NCBI RefSeq assembly: GCF_013394305.1
Contig: NZ_AP019810.1
Coordinates: 2,172,001 to 2,236,000 of the forward strand
Length of the DNA stretch: 64,000 nt
DNA from: Enterococcus mundtii
Lineage (GTDB): Bacteria; Bacillota; Bacilli; Lactobacillales; Enterococcaceae
Reading direction: 5' to 3'
Under the pieces are notes generated by a model, which made no database searches, was not told the origin of the DNA, and saw only the letters and a program-made list of their open reading frames with translations. Every line of letters begins with the position of its first letter. The stretch's first letter is position 1. Made by a program: the position numbers and the translations under genes. Shown here in pieces: positions 45,101-53,840 of this stretch.

Positions 45101-46998
45101 TGACTGTTAGTAATGCGGGGCGATTGTTAGTAGTCAATGAGGGGACTGGTATTGCTCATAATGGGAATACAGGTGGTGGAAACCAAGGAATCCATTATAC
45201 TGCTGGATCAAATAATGGGTTTTCTGTCAATGATCCGGGTTCAGAAGTAAGAATCTATGCGAATGATGGTCCCGCATTGGATATGAGTGATGCGACAGTA
45301 GCCGGTGGAAATACAGCCGGTGGAAATGGTGAGATCAGAGTGAGTAATTTAGGTTATTTTGAAGCTTCCGGTCGTACGGCAAGCGCAAATGCAGGTATTT
45401 TTCGTGGTCGTTCAACTACTGTGAATTTCGATAATCCGCTATTTATGGACTATCGGAATAATCGTGTAGGTGGCGGGAATATTTTTAGTAATATTGCGAG
45501 CTCCACTTTAACTGCTACTGCAAGTGATTTTGCTGTTTGGAAAGATGGTACAGACTTAGATGCCGATCCGTATCTTCACTCGAACAATATGGATTATACT
45601 TTCTCTGGCACTAACTTTTCTACGCTCACTTCAATGGAACCAGCAGAACGTTTCGATTTTGAAGCATTTGGCTCAGCGGGCTTGACTTCTTATTCTCGAC
45701 TCAGCTCAAACAATGCACGTTGGGCAATCGTGAATGAATTGAGAGTACCGACAAATGCGGATAAAAAAATCCACGGGTTGATCCGTATGCCAGTTGGTCT
45801 CCATGACAGCCGCCCCGCGTGGCAAGATGAAGTGAAGGTAACTGTGGAAATCGAAAGAGATGGGGCAGTGATTCAGACATACGAAACCTTGACACATGGT
45901 CACACAGCGGAAAAACCAGGTATTAGTATCTATGATGAAGAGCCACAAGGCGGCGTTTTTGAAATCGAACTTGACGAATATTTACAAGCAGGCGATCTTG
46001 TACGTATAACAGATGTTGAGGTTTTAGCAGGTGAAATGGAAGGCGATTTTCAAAATGTGTATGAAGTGGAAGATGTCACCGTATTTCCTATCATACCACC
46101 TTCACCTGCGACTTTCTCCAATCATTTAGTTCCGGCAAATGCGCGGGTTATTTCAGGTCATTCCGACGATCCTGAGGTAGAGGTTACGGCGACTCATAAT
46201 GGAGAAACAATCGATCCTACACTCATTACCATAGATGATAAAGGGGATATCAGGATTGCTGTTGAGAAGTTAAATTTAGCAGTAGATGATGTCATCCAAG
46301 TCTTCTTAAGAGATCACCAAGGTTCTGCTAGTGAAGCTGGTGTCATGAATCCACCAGAGACGAATAATCACGTAGGAAACATCAATCCGAAAACGCCATT
46401 AGTATTTCGGGATGCAACGTTTGTTCCTGCTACCACATTGATTGTCGGTGGTATGGTCGATGGAGAGCTAACGATCGATCAAGCAAGTAATTGGGACTTT
46501 GGGACCCAACCGCTTACGACTAAAACACAAACGTACCATGCATTACCGAGTCAGGTAGGCGGTACGGCGCAAGGAACTTCCAGACCGAATTTTGTTCAGG
46601 TGACAGATGAGCGACCGGTATCAGAAATAAGTGGCTGGAGTTTGTTCATCAAACAAGAAGAACAATTTTCTAATCAAAAAACAGGTGAATTGAAAGGTGC
46701 CCAACTTAGTTGGAAAAATGGACAAGCCATTTCAAGCACTGGAGAAATCGGCAATGAAGATAATTTAGGTATCATCCGCACGAGTGGGATCTTGATTCCT
46801 AATAATAATAGTATTCAATTGATCGATGCAAATCTATTCATAGAGAAGCAGACATGGTTTTATAATTTTGGGGATGATTCGAATAAAGAGAGCAGTATCT
46901 TTCTAAATGTGCCGAATACAGCAAATGCAAAAGCAACAAACTATACGACGCACATCAATTACTCGTTTCAAGCCACTCCTAAAAATCGAATAGAATGA
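42127..46998 (+). CDS. Giant WxL beta-helix surface protein
   Basis: A 1623-aa secreted protein. Signal peptide (about 1-32, FLAVA-ET); Ser/Glu-rich segment (about 160-190); a pectate-lyase-like beginning (VSTRAEFLSALANPEVSIIN); a long beta-helix (about 230-1160) of loosely repeated units such as LTMTGITPTMTINDSDLKM and GIYLQGKKAGITFADSKADI; two Ig-like domains (about 1200-1430); and a C-terminal WxL domain (about 1470-1623). Proximal motif GWSLFIKQEEQF keeps W-S-L, but the distal motif reads NYSFQATP instead of W-x-L. Start at 42127 after GGAGGAGGACC. Probably a stalk or adhesin held by the DUF916 protein. Confidence 0.88.
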   Translation: MRQKVCKMMTKISISIFALYTLGIPFLAVAETIDQGSQPINTPNSNSQSTESAEVKDTQSLAPAFSLEQAVIKGTEKTVTALSFISTEEVDNVAIKLPSTAEIIEDELSSGMSSSYDETFDQWLLSSETPKKEFTVPVMFAEAGTYSVTVGEVATVKVEITKAEPNHSSGEEKSENDEPKEERNRSEEKQDEEIQGATVPVSTRAEFLSALANPEVSIINLERSIDIGSVISPENLDIDRSLKINGQMNTLNIGTGQVRLLTTTESKTLRIENTFLNKTDTNPFVIGQSSGENWTLQMEDVSRDSSSINYFRVADISSAVVRITGGGLTIDNRINLPGALFTTKEFIVENQAVVKLGNTQNSALAFTSANAKLTVADGAELFITNSGTTALQNSVYFTGSNATVSVKNNGNLQIQADGAASTSTDATSRNALSMTGNQSSIELENGRLNATTTGGQAIIMTGENPTIDVASGSQWQSQSNTAHSINLTGANGAFNIAKSTAVIQSTTGNSLVMSGNDATFEVSDASNVTINSSTGNRLTMTGITPTMTINDSDLKMTATTGAGIRLLNQEAMLTVDNSAVAITNTGNRTEDINQLGTTRLGKNSTLRMQNGATLDVQGALVSTAGANSLIGLYGEESKATLSENAQLNLTVNSGTGNGIYLQGKKAGITFADSKADIQTVTGRAVELSGAEPSVHLDRSDLTTKSTSTGGAVLLTGETSLFTLDNQSNMSVENEGGAIANVSLQGNQAKMVVDNQSQLSVAVPSTNSADTVITNNSIYLKGNAPTMEITRGASVDVLVRSGTKRGIRLDGANAVLSLNQGGKLTAETQAATAIQLNGDYVKLLAENKETSINAKSNYIATTVNGVSTVKLGEEETEKIGREPIVGASDSANITLWANSSSALVLQGINGQFNVNSKATLKLDSGPSGQLEANNANATLRFLRSGPNNTGTTHGGYQFNINGGDMTVTKRKGNAGGAAQMAPAIRMWGSNNQVTVSNAGRLLVVNEGTGIAHNGNTGGGNQGIHYTAGSNNGFSVNDPGSEVRIYANDGPALDMSDATVAGGNTAGGNGEIRVSNLGYFEASGRTASANAGIFRGRSTTVNFDNPLFMDYRNNRVGGGNIFSNIASSTLTATASDFAVWKDGTDLDADPYLHSNNMDYTFSGTNFSTLTSMEPAERFDFEAFGSAGLTSYSRLSSNNARWAIVNELRVPTNADKKIHGLIRMPVGLHDSRPAWQDEVKVTVEIERDGAVIQTYETLTHGHTAEKPGISIYDEEPQGGVFEIELDEYLQAGDLVRITDVEVLAGEMEGDFQNVYEVEDVTVFPIIPPSPATFSNHLVPANARVISGHSDDPEVEVTATHNGETIDPTLITIDDKGDIRIAVEKLNLAVDDVIQVFLRDHQGSASEAGVMNPPETNNHVGNINPKTPLVFRDATFVPATTLIVGGMVDGELTIDQASNWDFGTQPLTTKTQTYHALPSQVGGTAQGTSRPNFVQVTDERPVSEISGWSLFIKQEEQFSNQKTGELKGAQLSWKNGQAISSTGEIGNEDNLGIIRTSGILIPNNNSIQLIDANLFIEKQTWFYNFGDDSNKESSIFLNVPNTANAKATNYTTHINYSFQATPKNRIE

Positions 46999-47040
46999 AC
47001 CAGTCAGTGGTGATTAAAATTGACTGGAAATGAAAAAAAT

Positions 47041-47091
47041 AAAAAGGAATTCAATTGATCGGTACATTAAGGTCAATTGAATTCCTTTTTT
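47041..47091. terminator. Terminator of module B, bidirectional
   Basis: AAAAAGGAATTCAATTGA (47041-47058) and its exact complement (47073-47090), ending in T6. Lies between the convergent giant WxL gene and the third Mga-like gene. Confidence 0.92.
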
Positions 47092-47239
47092 AGATGTAAG
47101 ATGTAGCAAGTGATGATTATAAGTATAAATTCACTGAAAGAGTCGTCCGAAGACCATCTACTCCGAATCGGTGGAGTTGTATTTACTTGTTTGGATCACT
47201 ACATTATGCAGTAGAAAAAATGAATAACTGTAAGTTTTA

Positions 47240-48727
47240 CTAATGTTGCGTTCTAAATTTTTGTAATAATTGAGGATCAATTTTATTTAGTAATTTTTTC
47301 CAATCTGAGGCATCAGGTACTGTTTTTAATAAAAGACATTCAAGACCTAACGAAGAAAATGTCAAGTATTCATTGTAATTCGTGACTAAGAGATCGATCT
47401 CATGATTTTCAATATAAGAGGCGCATAGCTCATTTGGACGAAGAAAGTAGATATTTTGAAATCCCCCTAAATATTTTCGAACTAAGGCTTCGAGATGTTG
47501 ACTGATATACTCATTTCCTTCAAAAATAAATGCGATATTCGTAGGGTTTTTCCAATATTTTTCTTTGATTGACTCAGTGAATATCGTTAAACTAGCACAG
47601 ATATCATCCAAATGATCATCAGAGAACAAATGATGGAAGGAGGGATTTTTTTCTAAAAAAGCTCGATTTTTTTTATATTCATTGCTAAACAAGGTTTTGG
47701 CATACTCATTTGTATCTTGGATATTTTTATTTCCGCTTTTAGACAATAGACTACGTAGCTTGATGGACGTGAAAAAAGATTCTAATAAGATTAACTCGTG
47801 TGCTTGTGTGTGCGTATTTCTCTTGATCATTTGATAATAGCTACTTGTAAGCGCTATTATTAGTGGCCATCGATTATACCTTTCACAAAAATATTTTTCC
47901 TGTTTCGGATTTTCGATACCTCTACGGCATAAAACAGAACTAAAAATAAAAATGGCTTCTTCTTGTGTTAGGTCAATATTAAAATAATCCTTCACAATCG
48001 AATATGCAGGTGAAAGTCGGTGAAACTCTGGATCATTAAGGACAATATCTTTTAATTCAGGGTCGAGTTCCACCATACAACCACATAATATCCGTTCAAT
48101 AGAGAGGTATAATAAATAACTAAAATAACCAAATGAAGAAACTTTTTGATTAGGACGCTCCAATAGGTTAACAATTTTAATCACTACTTCTTGCGTCGCA
48201 ATTGATGGAAAAACCGTGTGGGGTGTAATATCTGATTCGTAATAGAAAGCAAAATAAAAATTTCGAATATCGGCTTCTGATCCGATCAAATTGACGGGAT
48301 TTAGCTCAAGGGTGATATTGAATTCTTTTACTTGATCTGCAATTTTTTTAACGTACGTGATCATCGTGCTCTCAGAGATATGAAAATAATCTGCCCAATC
48401 ATAAATAGACTGAAGTTCGTTGAAAAAAATTTGTTCAAGAATAATAAAGAGTGGTTCATCTTCGAGAATCGCTCTTTTTTTTTCTAGGTAGGTTTCTGAA
48501 GAATGGATGTTTAAAGAATAACCTTGTTTCGAGGATTGGATATCCGCGACGTTCTCGAAATATTCTCTCAAATAATTGATGTCGTTGACTAATGTCCTGG
48601 CTGTACTGTTTGTCATGCCAATCAGTTGGGCTGTCGTACAGATTCTAGTAGACTCTAACTCTTTCAAGATTTGGAACCAACGTAATTTTACTTTATCTGT
48701 TATAAAATTTAATTGAAAATTTTTCAA
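47240..48727 (-). CDS. Mga-like regulator 3
   Basis: A 495-aa Mga-type regulator, convergent with module B. N-terminal HTH pair (TTAQLIGMTNSTARTLVNDI near 28-47; IYDWADYFHISESTMITYVK near 104-123), PRD-like middle, and the EIIB-like C-terminus (IAFIFEGNEYISQHLE, IDLLVTNYNEYL). TTG start at 48727 with AGGAGG 11 bases upstream, again no ATG. Closest to copy 2. Its target may be module B or the operon it faces away from. Confidence 0.87.
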   Translation of the reverse strand: MKNFQLNFITDKVKLRWFQILKELESTRICTTAQLIGMTNSTARTLVNDINYLREYFENVADIQSSKQGYSLNIHSSETYLEKKRAILEDEPLFIILEQIFFNELQSIYDWADYFHISESTMITYVKKIADQVKEFNITLELNPVNLIGSEADIRNFYFAFYYESDITPHTVFPSIATQEVVIKIVNLLERPNQKVSSFGYFSYLLYLSIERILCGCMVELDPELKDIVLNDPEFHRLSPAYSIVKDYFNIDLTQEEAIFIFSSVLCRRGIENPKQEKYFCERYNRWPLIIALTSSYYQMIKRNTHTQAHELILLESFFTSIKLRSLLSKSGNKNIQDTNEYAKTLFSNEYKKNRAFLEKNPSFHHLFSDDHLDDICASLTIFTESIKEKYWKNPTNIAFIFEGNEYISQHLEALVRKYLGGFQNIYFLRPNELCASYIENHEIDLLVTNYNEYLTFSSLGLECLLLKTVPDASDWKKLLNKIDPQLLQKFRTQH

Positions 48728-49764
48728 TAGAACTTTTACCTCCTATCTAAATCTTTCTAGGGAATAGAAAATAGAGCATAGGCTTGCATCCATTGCGAAA
48801 GTTAAAGATATATTTTTGGAATTTTCCAATTTCTTATTTGTTAACAAGTGAGATAGAAATTCAAAAAAAGCTAGAATATTTTCAGATGTATATTTTTAAT
48901 AAAAGAGTAAAGGAGAATTGCTTTTATCATAGTATTCATTTAGTTAGGAGCTCATTAGATCTAAGTTTCTTATATGTTGAATATGAGAGTAATGTTCAAA
49001 TTGAGTAGTGGACATTCATATAAATTAAAAGTAACTTATGTTATCTTTTGAGTGAAAGGTTAACGTTTTTTATTTGCTTATTGGAGCGTTCGATTTTACA
49101 TGGTTATTTTAATCAGTATCAAATGAGTTGGTTTTACTTCTATGATCAGTTTTTGATAGTGGTTCAAAGTGTTCAGTAGATAAACGAGCTACTAATACCA
49201 TTAATTACCGGATATTCGTCCTTTCTATTTTTTTTTTAGCAATCCACTTTTGCACTAGCGTAAGGTTAAAAAACAAATCGCTTTCAGATTGATAATTAAT
49301 ATTACCTAATAACTATATTAAAATAACTTAATGACAACAATCTATAAATTTCAGAAAACTATGAAATTATTCAATTGAAGTATTATTTGAATACTGTAAA
49401 ATTGCATGAAGAAGTTAGAAATTAGGAGTGTTATTAGTTCAATTTGTTTGTTAATTATTGCGACGAAAGAGGCTTGTTCTTAAGGTAGTCTCACATAAAC
49501 AATTTTAAGTAATGGGAAAAACTGATTTGGATCTAGTAAGATGTTCTCTGCATTAAATGTTATTATGAAACACATCAAATATAGAATCTGTTACTTTCAT
49601 TAATGAGTAAATATAAAAATAATCTGTGAAGAAAGATATATTTTTTTGTAATTATTTTCTTGAGTGAAGTATCAAAATGTAAGCGTAATTAAATTTAGTG
49701 AATCTGACAAATAAATCTTAAAAGAAACATTAATGTGGTTTTTAATGTTTTAAGGAGGGAGCGA
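48728..49764. other. About 1 kb AT-rich region without a supported gene
   Basis: No RBS-led ORF, no clear hairpin with T run and no long repeat. Composition is distinctly AT-rich. It probably holds the promoter of the third Mga-like gene and that of the next plus-strand gene, but I cannot place either securely. Confidence 0.45.
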
Positions 49765-50148
49765 ATGGAAACGAAAAGAATTGAAACGCCTGAAGAATAC
49801 TTGGCCTATTATGATCAGAGAGTAATCAATCATTCTTTTATCAGTAAACATCCAGAAATGTTTGAATTTTATCTTGATTTACGAACAAAATTCCTAATGA
49901 CTTATCAGCAAACAGATGCCACTCTTTTTCTGAAATTAGCAATATTATTAGATATTGATGCACAGCTACAGATCCTATTAGAATTGATCAAAAGTACAAA
50001 CAAAAGTTTATGTGAAGAATTAGGGATGACAGAATCAGAAATCATTTCAATGATCGCCAAAGATAAAAAATGTTTTTACAGAGAACTAACAGGTCTTGAC
50101 ATGAATCACTCAGTACCATGGCAGTTGATTTATCTTAGTGAATCTTGA
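49765..50148 (+). CDS. Hypothetical 127-aa protein
   Basis: Starts at 49765 with AGGAGGGAGCG immediately before. Acidic, mostly helical, soluble (PEEYLAYYDQRVINHSF, LKLAILLDIDAQLQILLELI, LGMTESEIISMIAKD). The last part recalls a helix-turn-helix but not a named family. Stands alone after a 1-kb gap and before a minus-strand membrane gene. Confidence 0.6.
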   Translation: METKRIETPEEYLAYYDQRVINHSFISKHPEMFEFYLDLRTKFLMTYQQTDATLFLKLAILLDIDAQLQILLELIKSTNKSLCEELGMTESEIISMIAKDKKCFYRELTGLDMNHSVPWQLIYLSES

Positions 50149-50213
50149 GGAAGCTTGATTGCTCTCATTAAGGTAGAAAAAATTCAACGAACTAGTCGCA
50201 GGTAAAAAAACAA

Positions 50214-50249
50214 AGGTCGGGACAAGAGAAGTTATCTCTATCCCGACCT
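50214..50249 (-). terminator. Terminator of the small membrane gene
   Basis: AGGTCGGGA (50214-50222) and TCCCGACCT (50241-50249) with an inner GAGA/TCTC pair; on the minus strand a TTTGTTTTTTT tract follows. The hairpin includes the gene's stop codon. Confidence 0.82.
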
Positions 50250-50450
50250 CATATACATATAAAAATTAATAGATTGTTTCCGTGTCTTGATCATATCAAA
50301 AACGTCATAAGCAACAAATCCCATTGCAAGCAAATAAAGCGCCCAAGTAAAGATCGAATTTGTGATGAATTGGTAGTATAGATTTAAACTGCAAAGGGTG
50401 TATAATGCCAAGCGTAGGAATGTGAATGGTTTGGAATGATAATTAGTCAA
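50238..50450 (-). CDS. Small two-helix membrane protein
   Basis: A 70-aa protein with two hydrophobic segments (about 9-27 and 31-50: LRLALYTLCSLNLYY, IFTWALYLLAMGFVAY) and a basic C-terminus. It starts with TTG at 50450, 8 bases after AGGAGG; no ATG is available. Followed at once by a terminator, which supports it as a gene. No family recognised. Confidence 0.6.
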   Translation of the reverse strand: MTNYHSKPFTFLRLALYTLCSLNLYYQFITNSIFTWALYLLAMGFVAYDVFDMIKTRKQSINFYMYMRSG

Positions 50451-50683
50451 AATAAAAGCCTCCTGAAAGATACATATCCTATTTAAACAATAAAATACTA
50501 GTTACTTATAGTGTACGGTGAAAGCTGTTTCATTGTCAAATATCGACAGGGGATAAAGCCGATTAGCTTGCAATAAGATATGAGTAAAAGCAAGTTTATC
50601 TATATGAGATAAATCACGTTATCTTATCTTTATTCTGTTATGATAAGGGTAGTAAAACAAATAGATAGAAAGGAGCTGAATGT

Positions 50684-51310
50684 ATGGCAAAGAAAATTGC
50701 TTCTCCAGAGCTGCCCGAATTAGTTGAGGGAAACTTTTATTTAGAGGATGAAACAACCTTTTCAGGTATTTTTTCTGAAGGGGAAGATCAAAGTTATCTT
50801 AGTTCTCGCAATATCGTGTTGAAGAGTAGCCATATCAAAAAATTAGCGATGCAAAAATCTCGTTTAGAGCGGTTTGAATGTAGCGATGTCATTTTTGAGA
50901 AGTGTGATTTCTCAAATTTAGAATGGTTTGGCGCAAGCTTTCATCGTGTACACTTCAAACAATGCAAATTGACTGGAACCAATTTCTCAGATAGCTTCTT
51001 GCGTGATTGTGTTTTCGAAGAGTGCGTAGCAAATCTCTCTTCTTTTAGCTACACGAATATGAAGTTCGTCAGATTTAGCGACAATCAATTGAAAAATACT
51101 GATTTTTTCGATAGCAATTGGAAAGATCTAGTAGTAGAAAACAATGACCTTTCAGGCTCTAATTGGGTCAATACGCCACTGAAAGGTTTAGACTTTACAA
51201 CAAATACATTTTCTCAAATCAATCTATCTATGGAATTACTTCGTGGACTGATCGTTAATCAGGAACAAGCGATCATTATTTCGGCTGGGTTGGGATTGGT
51301 AATTGAATAG
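50684..51310 (+). CDS. Pentapeptide repeat protein
   Basis: A 208-aa protein whose middle (about 45-180) consists of degenerate pentapeptide repeats forming a quadrilateral beta-helix: FECSDVIFEKCDFSNLEWFG, FHRVHFKQCKLTGTNFSDSF, LRDCVFEECVANLSSFSYTN. The Qnr/MfpA group mimics DNA and protects gyrase, but other members have unknown roles. It lacks the obvious loops of Qnr proteins, so quinolone protection is only a possibility. Start at 50684 with AAAGGAGCTGAATGT upstream. Monocistronic. Confidence 0.82.
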   Translation: MAKKIASPELPELVEGNFYLEDETTFSGIFSEGEDQSYLSSRNIVLKSSHIKKLAMQKSRLERFECSDVIFEKCDFSNLEWFGASFHRVHFKQCKLTGTNFSDSFLRDCVFEECVANLSSFSYTNMKFVRFSDNQLKNTDFFDSNWKDLVVENNDLSGSNWVNTPLKGLDFTTNTFSQINLSMELLRGLIVNQEQAIIISAGLGLVIE

Positions 51311-51440
51311 ATAAAACAGAACGAACAATGTTAAGAAATTAGTCAATCTGATCGAATACATCCTAGAATCAACCTAGAGCATAGTTGAATTATTTCATGA
51401 CCACTTAATTTAGTTTATTGGCAGAAAGGAGAACTTACCA

Positions 51441-51794
51441 ATGGATTTGACAGAAAAACTTGTCGATTTTGCTACTACCTTGGAAGCCGTCCAAATGGAT
51501 CATCCTTTTGGAAAATTTCCAGATTATATCGTGTTTCGACATCAATCGACAGGTAAATGGTTTGGTTTGATCGTATCTGTTGAAAAAGACAAATTAGGCA
51601 TAGAAGGCGAAGGTCAAGTCCCCCTCGTCAATGTCAAAGCAGATCCAGAGATCATCCCCATCCTGAAAAAGAGTAAAGGCTATTATCCTGCTTATTATAT
51701 GAATAAACAACATTGGATCAGTGTAGCTTTGAATGGTGCAGTCACAGAAAAGCAACTCTTTTATATACTGAAAGAGAGTTATGATTTAACGTAA
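51441..51794 (+). CDS. YjbR/MmcQ family protein
   Basis: A 117-aa protein of the MmcQ/YjbR family with a CyaY-like fold. Seen: KWFGLIVSVEKDKLGIEG near 35-52, LVNVKADPEIIPIL near 58-71, GYYPAYYMNKQHWISVAL near 77-94. Function is not established; some members bind DNA. RBS GAAAGGAGAAC. Its last codons (DLT-stop, with TTTAAC at 51785-51790) directly abut the IS605-type element, so the true C-terminus may have been altered by the insertion. Confidence 0.85.
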   Translation: MDLTEKLVDFATTLEAVQMDHPFGKFPDYIVFRHQSTGKWFGLIVSVEKDKLGIEGEGQVPLVNVKADPEIIPILKKSKGYYPAYYMNKQHWISVALNGAVTEKQLFYILKESYDLT

Positions 51795-51934
51795 TTAGGC
51801 AGAAGTCGCCCATCCTCTCTAGGTGGGTGATGAATGTCGTTCGGTATGAGGATTGCCGTTGGCAACTCGAAACCCGACAGGTTATTATGTTCGACGTTAT
51901 TATCAATCTATAGGAGAAATGAGTGGATAGAACA

Positions 51935-52294
51935 ATGGCATTCGACACGAATCACCATTCAGAATTTCTCCTCTATTCTCACCTTGTGTTGGTAACTAAA
52001 TACCGTAGACAAGTGATTGACGCTGAACGATCTGAATTTGCTAAAACCACTTTTGTACGAATGGCAGAATCTTATCCCTTTAGTTGAGTGGCATCATGAG
52101 AAAGATCATGTGCAAAACCCATCTAAAACAGAACTGACAATATTCATCACTGCTTATCAACGTGATTTCCCACGAATCAAACAGTTTCTTTGAAAAGAAA
52201 TGGTTTCGTCTAAAAATTTTTGACTACTGGTGACGTATCTATTAGTGACATCAAGAAATAGAGTCAAAGCCAAGGAAACAATCACAAGGAGTAG
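51935..52294 (+). pseudogene. tnpA: IS200-type Y1 transposase TnpA, degenerate
   Basis: Begins MAFDTNHHSEFLLYSHLVLV, with TKYRRQVID, typical of Y1 transposases, then reaches TGA at about 52086 and continues in pieces with frameshifts and stops to GNNHKE-TAG at 52292-52294, directly before tnpB. The HUH (His-x-His) region is garbled (EWHHEKDHV is readable in another frame) and the catalytic Tyr region is lost. The element cannot move by itself. Confidence 0.85.
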
Positions 52295-53455
52295 ATGAAG
52301 CTGATGGAACGACTGAAAGCATATAAATTTAGAATTTATCCAACAGAAGAACAAGAAATTTTCTTTGCCAAATCTTTTGGTTGTGTCCGTAAGGTCTACA
52401 ATCTAATGCTTGATGACCGAAAAAAAGCCTATCAAGAAGTAAAAAATGATCCTTCTAAAAAAATGAATTTTCCAACACCCGCTAAATACAAGGAAGAATT
52501 TCCGTTTTTGAAAGAAGTAGATAGCCTTGCTTTAGCGAATGCACAACTCAATCTAGACAAGGCGTACAAGAACTTCTTTCGTGATAAATCCGTTGGATTT
52601 CCTCGTTTCAAAAGCAAAAAAAATCCAGTTCAAAGTTACACCACCAACAATCAAAATGGAACAGTTAGTTTGATTGATCATAAATTCGTCAAAGTTCCTA
52701 AATTGAAGTCATTAATTAAAATCAAGCTTCATAGAAGACCGAAAGGAATGATCAAATCAGCGACCATTTCGCGTCATTCAAGTGGTAAATACTATATTTC
52801 ATTGTTGTGTAAAGAAGAAATTAGCGAACTACCTCAAACGAATTCCGCTATTGGGATTGACCTTGGGATCACTGATTTTGCCATTTTTTCAACTGTTCAA
52901 AAGATTGATAACAATAAATTTACCTCAAAAATGGCAAAGAAACTTAAACATGAACAACGTAAATTGTCAAGACGTGCGTTATTAGCTAAACAGAGAGGGT
53001 TCAATCTGTTTGAAGCGAAGAATTATCAAAAACAAAAACGGTTAGTCGCTCGATTACACGAAAAAGTAATGAACCAACGGAATGATTTTCTAAATCAATT
53101 GAGTACAGAAATGATCAAAAATCACGATATTATCTGTATTGAAGACTTGAATACCAAAGGTATGTTGCGTAACCATAAATTAGCAAAAAGCATTTCTGAT
53201 GTGTCTTGGTCTAGCTTTGTGAAAAAACTACAGTACAAAGCTGACTGGTACGGTCGGAAAATGATCAAGGTGGATCAATGGTTTCCATCTAGTCAAATCT
53301 GTTCGAAATGTGGACAGAAAGACGGCAAGAAATCCCTCGAAATTCGAGAATGGACGTGCCCTCTTTGTCACGCGCATCATGATCGAGATATCAATGCTAG
53401 TATCAATATTCTGACCGAAGGACTACGCATAAAATCGCTGACTGAGATAACATAA
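52295..53455 (+). CDS. tnpB: TnpB, RNA-guided nuclease-like protein of IS605
   Basis: A 386-aa TnpB, the family ancestral to Cas12. N-terminal domain (LKAYKFRIYPTEEQEIFF, FGCVRKVYNLML), then the split RuvC nuclease: Asp in AIGIDLGITDFAIF (about 189), Glu in IICIEDLNTKGM (about 282), Asp in HHDRDINASINI (about 366), and a zinc finger CSKCG...CPLC. All catalytic residues are present. Its reRNA/omega-RNA should cover the 3' end of the gene and the right end. ATG at 52295 with AAGGAG close by; the ATG at 52304 is an alternative. Confidence 0.92.
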   Translation: MKLMERLKAYKFRIYPTEEQEIFFAKSFGCVRKVYNLMLDDRKKAYQEVKNDPSKKMNFPTPAKYKEEFPFLKEVDSLALANAQLNLDKAYKNFFRDKSVGFPRFKSKKNPVQSYTTNNQNGTVSLIDHKFVKVPKLKSLIKIKLHRRPKGMIKSATISRHSSGKYYISLLCKEEISELPQTNSAIGIDLGITDFAIFSTVQKIDNNKFTSKMAKKLKHEQRKLSRRALLAKQRGFNLFEAKNYQKQKRLVARLHEKVMNQRNDFLNQLSTEMIKNHDIICIEDLNTKGMLRNHKLAKSISDVSWSSFVKKLQYKADWYGRKMIKVDQWFPSSQICSKCGQKDGKKSLEIREWTCPLCHAHHDRDINASINILTEGLRIKSLTEIT

Positions 53456-53603
53456 AGAACCGTAGGAACTACGGAGATCGCTTGGTAAACAAGAGAAACC
53501 GCTGTGAGTAAAGAAATACACTTACAGGTATGCTCTATTCCCAAGAAGCTCCCACTTCAAGTGTTAAGAACCGTTAGGTTTAGCAAAGTGGTGAGTAGTT
53601 CAC
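53456..53603 (+). ncRNA. Putative omega-RNA / IS right end
   Basis: Downstream of tnpB, structured: ACCGTAGGAACTACGG (53460-53475) is a short hairpin, and GCTCCCACTT (53548-53557) can pair with AAGTGGTGAG (53586-53595) around an AACC-GTTA-GGTT hairpin. In related elements this region, with the 3' end of tnpB, gives the guide RNA whose last bases are the DNA just beyond the right end. Boundaries are inferred. Confidence 0.5.
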
Positions 53604-53840
53604 CGAATGAGTGCTAAAAATAATAGTGGAAGATTTCACTTTCATCAAAACAATCCAACGATCACTTGGGTTGTTTTTTTTTTGTGTGAAATTTAAGCGC
53701 TATCTTTTTGTTCAAAAAAAATTACCAAAAAAATTACACAAAAAACAGATTAGCTTTAGAAAGAGAATAGGTCTGTTATGTATGATAGTAAATATAACAA
53801 GAGAAACATAACTAAAACAAATAGAAGAGGATGGTTTTTT

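Larger units (their letters stand above)
51791..53603 (+). mobile_element. IS200/IS605-family element, tnpA dead, tnpB intact
   Basis: About 1.8 kb with a degenerate tnpA and an intact tnpB in the same orientation. The left end carries a small hairpin (51809-51827, CCCATCC/GGTGGG) and abuts TTTAAC, a target of the kind used by IS605-group elements. The right end carries subterminal stems (about 53548-53600) ending near AGTTCAC at 53603. Ends are estimated to within some 10 bases, since these elements make no target duplication. Confidence 0.75.

Noticed and set aside
48784-49008. 74-codon ORF in the AT-rich gap after the third Mga-like gene
   Set aside because: No RBS, start is not an ATG in good context, composition is that of the non-coding surroundings, and no motif is visible.
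50684-51310. Naming the pentapeptide repeat protein a Qnr
   Set aside because: Repeats are degenerate and no Qnr-specific loop is recognisable; resistance cannot be claimed from the sequence.
52295-53455. TnpB as a Cas12-type CRISPR effector
   Set aside because: Size of 386 aa, adjacent tnpA remnant and IS ends show an insertion-sequence TnpB; no CRISPR array is present.
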